Notes: a model not told the origin generated them from the letters alone. Positions 17,458 through 30,819 are shown, counted from the stretch's first letter. The stretch: 64,000 bases of DNA from Glebionis coronaria (GCA_025667525.1 CM046879.1:360982639-361046638), one strand, 5' to 3'. Numbers and translations are program-made.

Positions 17458-19188
17458 TAAAATCTTTATCGTCCGAATCCTTTCGAATTGAAAACCGGTC
17501 TTAAGTGCGACTCAATCGTCTTTTGGTGAATCAAGAGAATGGTTTGGTTTGTTTGTCTAATTTTAAACTATTAGCAAGTAATTAAAGTGTCGTTGAGTAA
17601 AATGGAAGAATAAAGATTAATACTAAAATGACAAGTAAAAATAAATGCTCGTAACTTAAAGGTAACAATGGAAAAATACTAGCACACTAAATAAAACTAA
17701 CACTTGGAAAACTCTCTAAAAATAAGTACTTAGTTTAAAAGTACTAAAAGAAAGTAAGATCGGACTACACTAACACAACTCAATCGGAATAAGCTAAAAC
17801 AAACCCGGATCGGAATGTATTCCGATCTAGTGGTCGGAATATGGGACGGGGACAAATCGGAGTATCACCAAGGGGGTCAATCGGAATGTTACTAATGGGT
17901 GCCAATCGGAATAACAATCAAAGAAGATGGATCGGAATGATGATGATGCTCAAATCGGAATGTGGGAAAAGGAACCAATCGGAATAATCCTAAAATCAGG
18001 CCAATCGGAATACTAAACAGAAACTCGCAATCGGAATATTCAATTAGACTCTCGTCGGAATGTGTCAAAATGGCCAGATCGGAAAATGGGAAACCCTTTT
18101 CCGATTGATCAATCGGAAAGGGTGGTCTGGTGGGCTGCTCGGAATGTGTGTCAATCGGAAAGGGGTTTATACCCTTTCCGAAAATGGTGGGAATCGGTTA
18201 AAAGCTAATGAATAAGCTATATAATAAGCTTATCACCAAACTAAGCCGAATCAATCACTAAACCGGATCAAATAAGCACTTGTATCAACTAATTCAACCT
18301 CAAAATAAGCAACTTTTTGGATCAAACAATAAAAACATAGACTTTTTAAAGAAAACTTATATAAACAAAAAAGCTAATCATAAAAATAAGCCAATAAGCA
18401 CAAAAGTCTTAAAGCTTAATCAAATGAAAACTTAAGAAATGATCAAAAGATTAACTTTTTAAGCACGAAATCAATTAGAACAACACGGATCAGATGATAA
18501 TCGCACCAAAATCAATCTAAAATCAAAGAAGAGTATAATGAGATTAAGAATTAAAAGCTTAAAATAGAACTTGATTAATGAAAAATAAGCAATACAAAGA
18601 TGTTTAATCTTAAAAGATTAAGAAAGAAGATGAAATTTAGTGAGAGAAAGTTTAAGACTTTCTCTCTCTAAAACTAGAAAGAAAATAAAAAAGTGAAAAC
18701 TAGCTAAAAACTATAAACAACTACTCTCCTAATGACTATTAGGAGGGTATTTATAGGGAAGGTAGAAGGGGTGCATGTGTTGCATCTTCTTTCTTGCTTT
18801 CTTCACGTTTTCTCGACTCGACTTTTAATTCTTTGTCTTTGTCGTCTCGGGATTTGAACTTGTCTTTTAATTTTCTTCTTCTATTAGACTTAAGTTCTTC
18901 GACTTCGTTAAAACTTCCGCCTTTAGACTTTTTCTTCGATAAATCTTCAGAATAGGCCTTGGACTTCCGTTCTTTTTGCACTCTTGATCTTTTGACTTCG
19001 TCTTTTCCCGTTTTCTTCGATAAAAGCCCGTGAAAACCCGTGTTTTCTTCCTTTTTCATATTTTGGTCCTAAAACACAATAAAAACACAAACCACGCATA
19101 ATTCTGACTTTTACGACATAAATTACACGTTTTGGTCTAGTTATTATTGGAAATAAGTGGTAAAAGGATAAGTGTTTTCACACTTATT
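17458..19188 (-). mobile_element. Solo LTR of the B family
   Basis: About 1.73 kb, minus strand. The right end, read in the sense direction, starts TAATAAGTGTGAAAACAC, matching the B LTR start with a few changes. It carries the TCGGAAT word array (about 17787-18200), a TATA box at 18756-18749 and the lysine-rich ORF. No internal region adjoins it, so it is a recombination product. AGGTA at 17453-17457 and 19189-19193 is a possible target-site duplication, but the left boundary is diverged. Confidence 0.75.
18751..19059 (-). CDS. Lysine-rich LTR ORF, 102 aa, solo-LTR copy
   Basis: Begins MKKEENTGFHGLLSKKTGKD and stays open further than the copies in element B, ending after a second basic stretch (KSNRRRKLKDKFKSRDDKDK). 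Frame and residue order are kept relative to B despite many base changes. It overlaps the TATA region at its end. Function unknown. Confidence 0.35.
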   Translation of the reverse strand: MKKEENTGFHGLLSKKTGKDEVKRSRVQKERKSKAYSEDLSKKKSKGGSFNEVEELKSNRRRKLKDKFKSRDDKDKELKVESRKREESKKEDATHAPLLPSL

Positions 19189-19193
19189 AGGTA

Positions 19194-19541
19194 ACAGATC
19201 AATGGTTAGGGTTGAAACATGTTACTTTTGTAGTTTGGGTTGAAACGGGTAGGGTGGATTTGATGGGATTGCTCACATTATGTGGTCCATTTTAATGCCT
19301 TAACTATGCTTACAAAATTATATTGTTATCATCTAAATTTTTATTTTAAAAACATTTAGGAGGTTAGCGGTTATTTTTATAATCCCTGATGTGAAGATGT
19401 CAATCTATAGTTTTACGAGAAAAAATCAATAAGTATTCGAGTTTGTAAGTGAAATTTTATAAACGAAAATGTTTATTTGAAGGTAAAATTACAATTAAAT
19501 GATTAGGTGTTTACTAATTTGTTTCTATTATTTAGTTTTGT
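19194..19541. other. Host intron-like gap between two transposons
   Basis: AT-rich and without coding signal or transposon ends. If both flanking insertions were removed it would join the DNA left of 17453 to the DNA right of 31417. Confidence 0.4.
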
Positions 19542-20043
19542 CGTTGATCCCAAACTTAGATTGATTTAGCTTTATGTATACGAGATTAGATCAAGTTATA
19601 CACGTAGAGAAACCTTTGTATATGTATATAATAATCTAAGTGTTATGCGGAATTAACACTTAAACAAGAACACACAAGATGTAAACAAACTTTCACATGA
19701 TTAATGATAACAAACTTGCTTACAATGAAAGTGTTTAACGTATGAAAACTTATTGAACAATAACCTAAAGGTCTTCTTTTATAGACATAAGAAGCCTTTT
19801 ACAAGAGTCTACGTATCAACTATTCTAGGTAAAGATAATTATAGAAAATACAATGTTAAACTTATCTTTACTAGAAACAATATACGCGTAGACTAAATCT
19901 TTCCATCAGTGCTTGTCTTCAATGTATCAACGCTTCACTTCTTCTTGTCAACGCTTGATCTGTCAGCGTTTTTTTTCTTCCTATCAACGCTTGTTTTACT
20001 CTTGTCAGCGCTCAAGTGAACTGGCTATACTTTATTCCCAACA
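19542..20043 (-). repeat. 3' LTR of Copia element H
   Basis: In the sense direction it starts TGTTGGGAATAAAG and ends GGGATCAACG, where the final A of the 5' copy has become G. A TATA box is on the minus strand at 19783-19776. The U3 part repeats the words AGCGTTGACA and ACGCTGACAG (19915-20010). The polypurine tract (reverse complement of 20044-20056) adjoins it. Confidence 0.9.
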
Positions 20044-20056
20044 ATCCTCCCCTAAA
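20044..20056 (-). promoter_or_regulatory. Polypurine tract of Copia element H
   Basis: The sense strand reads TTTAGGGGAGGAT directly before TGTTGGGAAT, identical to the tract at 2184-2196. Confidence 0.8.
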
Positions 20057-20146
20057 CTTGATATCTACTCTAGTAATCAAGTTTCTGAATAAACATTAAG
20101 AACTAGGAGGAATCTTACAACACTTATCATATTGGTAATAAATATG

Positions 20147-23100
20147 TCAGATCAAATCTTTGGCCACATCACTTGAATAATCAATTTCCAGCTGTGTTGT
20201 CTTCATCTTTTCCAAGACTTCCTTGGACATGGAATACTGACCATCTACAAGTAGATACTCAGCAAACTTTGTAGAACTCAATTAATAAACACCAGCAGCT
20301 GAATACAAACGCCATTGAAGACCACTGAGGTCATCTTCAAGATCCTTCCAAACAGCAGGATCTTCATCTCTTGGTCCACACATTCTCTTGAATGTTGACC
20401 ACAGTTTTATTGCATTAACTGAAGTAGGAGCTTCAGTCTCATACTTGGCCTCTAACAACCTCCATAGGTCTACCAAGTCTTCTCTATCAAAACTTGCAAA
20501 CAAAGATATAAGAGTGGTAAAAGTGTGAACCTCTTTCCCATACCTTCCAATCTTCCAAAACCCACATTAATCTTCTTCATAGCTTATAATAGGGTTTCTG
20601 GACTCAAGAGGTAACACTTGTACCATATTTGAAGCTTCCAATGGTGAGAGCTAGAGGATCCTTTTTATAACAGCTTCACTTGGATTCAACCTATCCATAT
20701 CTTTAGGAAACTCAAGAGGGACTCCCTTCTTCAAAGGTCTGGGAACAATCATTGCCTTCTTAAGCTCCATCTCTTCTGCAAGTTCTTCTTTCCTTTCACC
20801 AGAAAGAAGTCTTAGAGTGTTTTCTTCCTGCACTCTTGCCCAAATGGGATAAGCTTTGAACTCCAACTCTTCAAATGTCAATCTAATCAATTTCTTATAA
20901 GTCCATCCTGTTCCATGACATCTGAGTAGCATGTAGTACAACTCCCTTCTATCCTTTTTCAACATTGAGAGAATGTTGCTAGCTCTGTGTTTCAGAATTA
21001 CCTTGCAGTCCTTTTGTACTCTTAGAAGAATCTCCAAACCCCATATCTGGTCTGAAATAGTCAAATGTGGATTCTCCATACACCTATCTTCCCAAGCATG
21101 GTACATCTGAACAACTTCTGGCATGTCAAAATCTACTTGCAATTTCAACTCATTCAACTTCTCTTTTGCCAGCTCATCACCATACTCAAGTCTTTCTGGT
21201 TGTTCTATAATCATTAAACTTGAGTCTGAACTGGCTTCATCACTTCCTTCTTGTTCTTCTGAAGTGACAACAAAAGGTGATTCACCCACCTTCTTTCTTT
21301 CTTGTTCCACAATTTGTGCAGCCAACCTTCTATCAAACTCAACCTGTGCTGCATTCTTTGTAACATCTACTTCTACCATGATTCTCTTACCCTTATCTAA
21401 TGGATCAATTATGGGTAAGGAAGATGGTAATACCTGTGAAGAAACTTCTTTAATGATGAATGATGACTGGAATACATCAACCTCATCTGCAGGTCTGTCA
21501 ACGCTCAAATTTGCTTTGTCAGCACCCAAGTTACTCATGTCAGCGTTCAAATCTTATTTGTCAACGCCCAAGTTACCTGTCTCAACGTCTCTTGTAATTT
21601 CTTCCAATATAGCTGTAAAGGACAAGTTTAAGTTTGTAGGAGTGACTAGAGACGTATCAAAACCTGTCTGTTTCTTCAAACTAGTTAGGGATTCAGCAAC
21701 ACCCAAAGATTCACCATCATGGGAGCCCTTATCACTCACATTTATCTGCTCATACTCCCCTTTGGAAGATTCCTCCATCCCACGCCTTGTGCTAGCATTC
21801 TCCAAAATAACAATCCTCTCCCTCAATTGCTTGAGTTCAAGGCCTTGTGTACTGACAATTTGTACGAAGTCTGCATTTTGCTTTTGCAAGCTAATGCAGA
21901 CAGCTGTCAATTCCATTAATGTCATTGGTTCCAATCTGCCCTCCTCTAAAATGGCTATTTGACCTCCCAAGTTAGATTCATTGGGCATGGATGAGGTCTT
22001 AAAGATGGTAGGACTATCTTGGCCAGCTTCTAAGCCAGAACCAATAGTCCCAGCCTCACCCATAGCACCAACCACAGTTGTGGTGGTGGTTCTCTCTGCT
22101 ACATGGCTAGGAACACTAGAGGAGAACACTCTAGTAGTCCTTTGGTGTTTTCGCAACCTATATTGTTTTGGGGGAGAAGATGATGTGGATTGGATGGATG
22201 TCGGTTGGTTAAGGGGTGTTTAGGTCTGTGAAGGATTGGTGTCAACGTTTGGATTAGGCATGTCAACGCCAACATTTAATGTGTCAACGTCGAAGGGTTC
22301 TTGGTCAATTTGCATGTGTTGTGGTGAAGGTAAAGGTTCAGGGATTGGGTCAAGTTGGGGTTGTGGGTCTGGTTGGGGTTGTGCTGCTTCAATGACAGCA
22401 ATCATAGCTGGGGTGAGGGGTAAGTCACGATGTGTGGGTGAGTTCATCTTTGTAAAAATGGCTTTCTTTTGCACAGGGATCTCATAAAAATCATCATGAT
22501 CCCTTGTGTAGTAATTTTGCACATCAAAAACCATTTGTAAAAATCTGGGATAAGCTAAAGTCATTTTATTCCCTTTATTTTTACACATGCCCTCAAAAAT
22601 CATTTTGGAATAATTAAACTTTTGGCCTGTAGCAATGCACACAATAGCACTAGCAATAGATCTATTGATCTCATTGTGTGTAGTACACTTGGGACTCAAA
22701 CATTGCAAGAGGACATGTATTAGGTACTTCCAAGCTAGGGGAAACTCCTGTTTATGATATTTGTTTAAAGTTCCCTCATCAGGGAAAGGATGACACAAAG
22801 CCCTTAGTCCTTGTTCTATTTCATGAATGGAGAGGGTGGTTATACCATCTGCATCATCAAGATGCAAAGCCTGGCGAACCAAGGCTTCAGTAACCACCCA
22901 TGTGCGCCCATGAAAAATAGATGATAATGTAGTCACATTATTAACTGTTGAGGAACTAACATTGTTCCAAAACTGCTTAATATGTGTGACAGGAATGAGT
23001 GGAGCATGAGAAAGAGCATACCTAAGTGGGGATGCATTCAAATACGCCACCATCTGGGTGTATTGGGGAAACAGAGTATCATCAGCATCCAAATATGCTA

Positions 23101-23161
23101 TCATGTTGTGTTGACTCCTGAATCCCAATTCTAAATCACGTGGTTTAAATTTTGGTGCCAT
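20147..23161 (-). pseudogene. Accessory ORF (aORF) of Copia element H, 1004 codons with five stops
   Basis: From MAPKFKPRDLELGF at 23161 one frame runs to a TGA at 20149-20147, interrupted by stops at 22222, 21553, 20653, 20569 and 20284. The N-terminal domain (residues about 15-250) contains FWNNVSSSTVNNVTTLSSIF, LVRQALHLDD and AWKYLIHVLLQCLSPK. A Pro/Gln linker follows, then a leucine-rich coiled-coil stretch (near 21980-21830), repeats of VD/NAD (near 21550), and a C-terminal domain DREDLVDLWRLLEAKYE...GLQWRLYSAAGVY. The C-terminal domain is homologous to 1-1396. A hydrophobic, helical N-terminal domain of this type is common beside composite-family Copia pol genes, but its function is not known to me. 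It resembles, loosely, the putative plant transposon protein domain found in other elements. Confidence 0.78.
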
Positions 23162-24408
23162 TGTTGAAAGCTGTTTGAATAATTGATAAAGATGAAGTAT
23201 AGGAGAAAATATTGTTAGACAAGAATGATAGGTACCCTGTTTAAAAATAGGAGCCAAATATATAGGAGAGAAATATGCATGTGATTGGTCAAAAATTAGG
23301 CAACTATTTTCAAAATACAACCATGAAAATATTGAAAAGAAATAAGTTTATCTCATGCATTAATTGAAAGTTATCTGCTCCCAAAATTACGGCCCAAAAG
23401 TTCGTCAAAAATAACAACTGGGTAGGTCCCATTGAGTGTCAACGGTCAAAAATAACCCATCAACGCCCAACGGCTATATTCTTGTCAACTTTTGCCAAAG
23501 CCATGTTAGCATCTAAATTGGTCACAACAACGCTTGGAAAAATACTTGTCAGCGTCCAAAAATAAAAATTTATGAAAATGAAAAATGACCTTAACAAAGT
23601 AATTTATCCTAGAGAAGATAACCTATAAGTTGATAATTATAATAGGGCGGCAAGCACTGTCCATTTATGCACACTTGCTTATGCAAGATAGACATAACAG
23701 TCCTCTAGTGTCCCTTGCTAACCAAAACTCTTAACAACTAAGTTATCTCATAAAATTCCCTGTTACTCCCAGGTAAAACCCATGATAAAATCATTCTCAA
23801 GTCTCCCAACAGACCACAACCAATTCTAGGCCAAAAATGTCTTGGCAGCATGCATAGTATATCAACTTTGCATGCTACAGTGCATCATGATTTAGTAAAA
23901 CTAACTCATACTCACTTGTAGACACAATCTAGAATTGTGATAAGAGTATCATAAGGATACCCAAAAGTCCTAAAGGTTCCTAAAACCTCCCCTTAAACTG
24001 TGATACAAATGTTGCCAAAAATATGCATGAACATAAAAAATTTATGTCAAGATAGGAATAGAAAATTCCAACCATCATCCATAAATAAAAACACGCTCAA
24101 ATGATTCCCCAAGGATCCATAAGCAACTTGTATCCAATGGTATAATGCTAACACCACCTGCACATTTAGATGAAAACCACAAAACTAACATTGTTGCTGA
24201 CAACGTCCCGATAACACTTGTCAGCGTTAAAGAAACCTTTGTAAGCGTTAGGCAAATATATTGCTGACAATGTCACAATAACACTTATCAGCATTAAGGT
24301 AACCTTTGTTAGTGTTAGAAAAATATAGTGGAAAATCTAAATCTCCAAAAAGACCAATAACAATGCATTATCCTGTACATATTTTTACAAAAGACCCCAA
24401 AATACATA
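23162..24408 (-). other. Non-coding spacer between pol and aORF (element H)
   Basis: No ORF. It contains two imperfect tandem units of about 65 bp at 24191-24322, each with GCTGACAA(C/T)GTC.C.ATAACACTT and further TCAGCGTTA words, and other GTCAACG/GTCAGCG words at 23437-23560. Confidence 0.65.
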
Positions 24409-27400
24409 TTATGTGAGACTGATCATTCCAATACTTGTTACCAAGTATTGAAACCTTCCAGCATCAAAAGGTTTAGTTAGTAAATAAGACACATTTTCTT
24501 CTGTGTCAACCCTATATGGTTGTATTAAACCCTTTTCAAAACTATCCCTTATAAAATGGTGTCTAATTTCTATGTGTTTTGTTTTAGAATGATGTACAGG
24601 ATTCTTAATAATGCATAAAGTGTTGTTATTGTCAACAAATATCTTGGTATGCATGAAATTATACCCATAATCCAACAGCTGGTTCTGAATCCATAAGACT
24701 TGTCCACAATAAGCAGCTGCAGCAACGTACTCTGCTTCAGTTGTAGAATTAGCCACCACTGTTTGTTTCTTGCATTTCCAAGATATCAACCTGCTCCCAA
24801 GAAACTGACATCCACCAGTTGTGATTTTCTATCAAACTTATCACCTCCATAGTCACTGTCCGAATATGCAATAAGCTCCAATGGTGAATCTTTTGGGTAC
24901 CACAAGCCAAGACTGGGATAACATCTTAGGTACCTAAAGATTCTCTTGACAGCATAAAGGTGACATTCTTTGGGAGTCACTTGATGGCGTGCACAAGCAC
25001 ACACAGCAAACATAATGTCAGGTCTGGAGGCTGTGATACATCAATGAACCAATCATTGATCTATAGTGCCTGACATCCACATCTTTTCCATCTCCAATCT
25101 TTCCCCAAGGGTGTTCTCTATCCATAGGAGTAGTAGCCCTCTTTTCATGTGGAGAAAAGCCAAACTTCTTCAAGATCTCTGCCACATATTTATCCTGAGA
25201 GATGAAGATACCATCTTCTTTCTGCTGAACTTGTAACCCTAGAAAGAAGTTCATCTCCCCCATGGCACTCATCTTGAATTTATCTGTCATAAGCTTGGAA
25301 AAGTCTTCCCACTCATCTTTGGATTGGTGGATCCAAAGATGATATCATCAACATAGACCTGAACAAGTAGAACATCCTTACCAGCCTTCTTTGTAAACAA
25401 TGGCTGGTCTATGGTGCCCCTTTGGAATCCATTTTCCACCAAATAAGTGGACAATGTACCATACCATGCTCTTGGGGCTTGATGAAGTCCATACATAGCC
25501 TTCTTGACTTTATACACCTTGTCTGGATTATCTGGATCTTCAAAACCAGGAGGCTGTATCACATACACCTCCTCAACAATTATTCCATAGAGGAAGGCAC
25601 TCTTCACATCCATTTGAGAGACAGTGAAGCCCATGCAGGAAGAATAGGCTAGAAATATCCTTATAGCTTCAATCCTTGCAACTGGTGCAAAGACCTCCTC
25701 ATAGTCTATCCCTTCCTCTTGTGTATATCCCTGAGCCACTAAACGTGTCTTGTTTCTGACCATAATGCCTCTTTCATCTCTCTTGTTTCTTAGAACCCAT
25801 CTTGTCCCAATAGGTCTGACATATCTGGGACAATCAACCAGCTCCCAAACATCCTGAATTGCAAATTGGTAAAGCTCATCCTGCATTGCTTCCACCCAAC
25901 TTGGTTCTTTGAGAGCATCAAATATCTTCTTGGGTTCCTGTTGTGACAGAAAACAGGCAAACAAGCATGATTGAACAAGAGGGGTATCAACCTTCTTGTG
26001 TATATTGGCAATGAATCCACCAAGGTTCTGATGAGATCTTCTAGTCTGAATAGGAGTCATAACATCCCCAATAATCTGTGATGGAGGATGATTCTTCATA
26101 GTAGAAGTGAGAACTCCTCCTTCAAAAATTCTGTTGTCTTCAGTCTCATTATCCAAGTTGCCAATATCTTCTTCTTCAGACTCTCTTTCATCAATATTAG
26201 GATGAACCTCTTCATATAAATTGGAAGGTTCACCTTGTTCAAAATTTGAAGAGAAAAGATGCTCAAAAGTCTTGTCAACGCCTAAACCTTGGTTGTCAGC
26301 GTTTGGGTTATCAACGCCTGAAATGGTGGTGTCAACGTTTGAGCCATCAACGTCTGAATTTGTCCTGTCAGCGCTAGATTTGCCTTTGTCAGCGCCTGAA
26401 GGACCATGCATGTTGTTAACTGGTGGTACTTGGGGACCACCATTATCCTTTCCAGCAGCAGCAGCAGGAAAAGCATCTGTCCATATGGGAATTGTAACAT
26501 ACTCTTGTATGGGAGATGACTTATCTACTTGTGATCCAACCTCTTCATTAACCTGTGTACCTGAAACATCAACAACTTGTTCTTCCACAACATTTGAAGT
26601 TACCTTCACAATGTCTGGATTAGTGACAGTCATATAATTTAAAGTCCTAGATAGAGGTTCCAAGTCAAACAACCAATTTGGACCACTTTCAGGATCACTA
26701 GGTTTACTCTCTAAAAACCTAACATGTACTCTTTCAATTATACGTTTTTCCTTCTTAAGGTAAACCCTATATCCCTTGCTCTGCACAGAATAACCCATGA
26801 AATAACCTTCATCACCTTTTCCACTAAATTTACCTAAGGAATCACTAGTATCAAGGGCAACTACATGACAGCCAAAAGGTTTAAGAAAACCAATATTAGG
26901 TTTCCTTCCCCAAAGTAATTCATAAGGTGTTTTGTTCTGTATCTTGTTGACCAATGCTATATTTTGAACATAGCATGTTGTATTCATAGCCTCAGCCCAA
27001 AAACTATGGGAAAGTGAGCATCAGCCAACATAGTTCTGGCTGCTTCAATTAGGGTTCTATTCTTTCTCTCAGCAACCCCATTTTGTTGTGAGGTTCTAGC
27101 AACACTAAACTGCCTAGTAATCCCTTTCTTGACACAAAAATCATCTAAAAGTTTATATCTAAACTCACCACCATTATCACTCCTAAGCATTTTAACTTCA
27201 TTACCAGTCTTCTTCTCTATCTGAGTGATAAAGTCAATTAAAGTGTCAGCAGTGTCACTCTTCATAGCTAAAAAGAAAGTCCAAGTAAACCTAGAAAAGT
27301 CATCTGTGATGACAAAGCAGTATGATTTACCATTCAAACTCTCTATATTAGTTGGACCAAACAGGTCCATATGTAGCAAGTGAAGTGGTTTAGAACTAGA

Positions 27401-28048
27401 GTGCACCTGTTTAGACTTAAATGAGACCTTGTGCTGCTTGCCTTTAAGGCATGCAGCACAAGAGTGGTCATTGTAGAAAGCCTTTTCAGGCAAACCATCA
27501 ACCAAGCCAAGTCTCACAAGCCTGTTTATATTCTTAAAGTTTATGTGCCCTAGTCTCCTGTGCCATAGATTACTCTCATCTACTGAAGCACTAGCATAAA
27601 AACATGACATATTATTATTCATCCTAATTCCATTAAGATTCACATTATATATGTCTTTATGCCTAGGTGTTCTATAGTCAATATATTTCTCATCTGGGAT
27701 TTTATAATCCTTTCTTAACACCAAGCATTCAGTATCAGTAAACAGAACTTTATTTTTGTTATCACAAACTTGTGATACACTAAAAAGATTGTAATCAAGT
27801 TCCTTTACCAGAAATACGTTCTCAAAATGCAAGTTCTTGGTGAGAAGAGTTCCTTTTCCTGTGATAGTTCCATAACCGCCTCCAAAGTAAACCTTATCAC
27901 CATCCTTAATGGGAGTGAAGTTAGTTAAATAATCTTTCTTCCTTGGCATGTGCCTGGAGCATCCACTGTCCCAATATCCATAATCATTGACCTGTTTTTG
28001 AATGCCCTGCACATAAAGAAAACAAGTTAGTTTTCTTTGGGAACCCAA
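24409..28048 (-). pseudogene. Copia Pol: protease, integrase, RT, RNase H (frameshifted)
   Basis: Domains in order: retropepsin (WDSGCSRHM), GAG-pre-integrase zinc region (WHRRLGHINF ... CAACLKGKQH), integrase core (HMDLFGP, RSDNGGEF, QQNGVAERKNR), the loop to RT ([13 protein letters not shown]), RT with the catalytic YVDD (near 25360-25330), and RNase H (AYSDSDYGG, STTEAEY, FVDNNN). The frame changes near 26990, 25290, 25015 and 24787, each looking like a small indel. The first segment starts one frame off the end of gag, overlapping it by about 20 bases. The protein would process Gag, copy the RNA and integrate the cDNA; it is not functional as it stands. Confidence 0.88.
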
Positions 28049-30819
28049 GCCTTAGCAGACTTGGATTCATCTGGTTGTTCTACAAGAACAGACTTAGTTC
28101 TCATAACAACCCCTTGTTCATCCATTTTTGGATGAAATACCCAGTTAACCCCAATAGGTTTTGTAATGACCTTTGAAATGTAATTAAATCTGTTGCAGGT
28201 CATAGAAATCCCATTATCATTAGGGTTTTGATCTTGCTTAGGTCTCCATGTCAAGCTTGAAGAAGCTTTAGACCCCTTACCCTGTGGTTGCAAATATTTA
28301 GGTCTGGTCACGTTTCTGTCAGCGTTGGATTTGGTCTTGTCAACGCTGAAATTACCCTTGTCAGTGTTGAACCTAGGGTTTGCTACAGAAACCCATTGCC
28401 TATTAGACCAAGTATTTGTCTTTTGAAATGGTCTTTGTCCATGAGTGTTAGACCCTCTATTGAAGAAAGGGGCTGGTCTAACAACTTGTGAACTTTGCTC
28501 CACACAAGTTTTGGGTCTGACAACGTTTGACTTTTTAACAGCGTTGACCTTGGAAGCGTTGACACACTTATATGCTAAATGTGAAAAGCTACCACAAGTG
28601 TAACAGGCTTTTCTAGACACAACCCTAGGTCTAGAAGAGAAGAAGCCTGTTCCATCATTACTAACTTGGCTTTTAGGTGACCTAGTATTCCTATACATTT
28701 CTACATACTTGATGCTAGGTTTTCTAACAGTGTTTGGGCCAAGGTCAACAGTCTTACCAGTGACTGGGTTTGTTACCTTAATAGGGGTTGACTCATTTGG
28801 ACTCTCACATAACAGGCCACCCTTAACAAACAAGGTAGGGTTGGCTTTCTTCCATTCATTCAAGTTAGTCAACTTCTGTTGATACTCTTCAACTAGGGTA
28901 ATGACTCTTGGTGGAGGAATAAATTCCTCCTCTTGGAGTTCTGGTAGACCAGTCCAAGATAGGTCCTTTCTTTGGACACCATAGAAGTCCCCAGCTGGTG
29001 GTGGAACCACGGTATAGTCTTTCATCCCAATCCCAGTCATGTCCTTAGGATCCCTTTGTTTATTAACACATTCTCCTAGGGTTTGTGTGGCCTTATCAAA
29101 TCTCTGAATTTTAAGGCCAACATTATCCTTATTCTTAATGGCCTCATCTAGCTTAGCCTGTAACTCACCATTAACCCTTTCCATGATGTTCCTAACATCA
29201 TTACTAGCATTTAACTCATGTTTTAAGATATTTATTTTATCTTTTAAGTCAAATTCCATTTTCTTATACTCAGAAACTGTCTTCTCAGTTTGAGTGAGAG
29301 CAATTTGATAGTTAGACATTTTGCATCTCTCAGTACTCACATCATCTAACAATCTTAACACCTCTTTGTTAAGTTTCTCAGTATTTAACCTACAACCCTT
29401 ACTACAAAAAGCATCATCGTATACCTCATTATCTGATGAAGAGAAGGAGTGTGCCATGAGAGCATATTGGACATGCTCTTCTTCTTCTATCTCAGCAACC
29501 AAAGCTTTATCCTCTTCCCCATCCTTAGCCAAATAGCTCCAATCCCATCCCATACCATCAATTTCTTGCACTGCAACAATGGCCTTAGGATCCTGAGCCT
29601 TAACAATTTGGCTTGAGGGTTTGCCAGCATCAGATCTTCTTGGAGATCTACATTCCCTCATGAAGTGCCCCATACGTTGACAATTGTAGCACTCAACCTT
29701 GGATTTATCAAATACAGTAGTGTCCTTTGCATTAAAGGTCATCTTCTTCTTAAACCTTCTATTTCACCTGTTTGCTCTTATACTAGCAAGAGCCATGTTC
29801 CACTTAATATCCATCTCCTCCAAGTGCTCATCACTTATTTGCTCAAGGTCCTCATATGTAATCACTGAACCATTGGGCAAAGAAGCAATATATGCACACA
29901 CAGTATTCAGATCCAAACCAGCAGGCTTAACTCTTGGAGAGTCACTTTTGTATGTGTCAGCGTCTGAATGTTAGGCGTTGACAGGACATGTTCCAGCGTT
30001 GACACATGTTGATCCAATAACTGGATGCATGTAAGTGTCCTTCTAATTAAATTGACATTCACTGTGTGAGAAGAAGGCCATGTTACTGTTGGTAGACTTA
30101 CTTCCATGCTCCAAAAGAGTTTCATTCTCCAACAGCCTTAGTTTGTTGTAGATATCATCAAAAGTAGAACTTTTGTGAGTGTTATTGGCAAGAATAGATC
30201 TTGCCTCAATCTTCCACGCATCACCAAGGCTTTTAAGAAAGGCGGCAATAGTGTCAACATCACCAACTTGTTTCCCCATGAAGGACAGCTTGCTTGTAAT
30301 GTCAAGCAGTCTGCTTCTAACACTGCTAAGCATCTCATTAGGTTGAGCCTTGAAAACAGCATACTCATGCATGAGTTTCTTCTTCTTCTCTTCCTTAGTA
30401 TCATCATTTCCACCATATGCAACTTCAAGAGCTGCCCAAAGTTCTTTTGCATAATCATAACCTCTGTATTTATGCTAGTTCTCTTGTCCCAAAGAGAGTT
30501 TCAGAATGTTTAGGGTTTTCATATCAACCCTTCTCTTTGCTATGTCTTCAGCAGACACAGCTCTACCATCACCAGATTTTTCTTTCTTATCTGCTTCTGG
30601 ACATCCAGCAACAGTAGTTCTTGTAGCAATGGCAGCAGCAACCTTTTCAGCTTTATTGAATGTGTTTCCATATTCAATTATCTCCTAGAGAGTGTAGTCA
30701 TAGATCCCTAGATATTGCTCAAAGTTGAATTTCCACAACTCGAAGTTGGTTGCATCAAGCATGGGAATCTTGATGTTTGGTAAAGGTGAGGAGGAGGAGG
30801 TTACTTCTAGATTTGACAT
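28027..30819 (-). pseudogene. Copia Gag of element H (930 codons, five stops)
   Basis: A single frame from MSNLEVTSSSSPLP at 30819 to the stop at 28027, interrupted at 30687, 30477, 30045, 29973 and 29766. All five can be read as TGG to TAG, CAG to TAG, CAA to TAA or CGA to TGA. Domains: DUF4219/UBN2-like gag core (NFELWKFNFEQYL; EVAYGGNDD; FLKSLGDAWK), a CX2CX4HX4C zinc knuckle (CYNCQRMGHFMREC), an acidic segment, a coiled coil (residues about 500-620), and a second knuckle (CYTCGSFSHLAYKC). Repeats of VDK and NADR follow near 28300-28400. Unusually long for Copia Gag, but long two-knuckle Gags occur in this lineage. It forms the particle. Confidence 0.85.

Noticed and set aside
21123..21962. 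279-codon plus-strand ORF
   Set aside because: It lies antisense to the accessory ORF of element H, which has coiled-coil and motif support; the plus-strand translation is Ser-rich and domainless.
28027..28048. Programmed -1 ribosomal frameshift at the gag-protease overlap of H
   Set aside because: The overlap has no X-XXY-YYZ heptamer in the gag frame; a splice or an ordinary indel explains it better.
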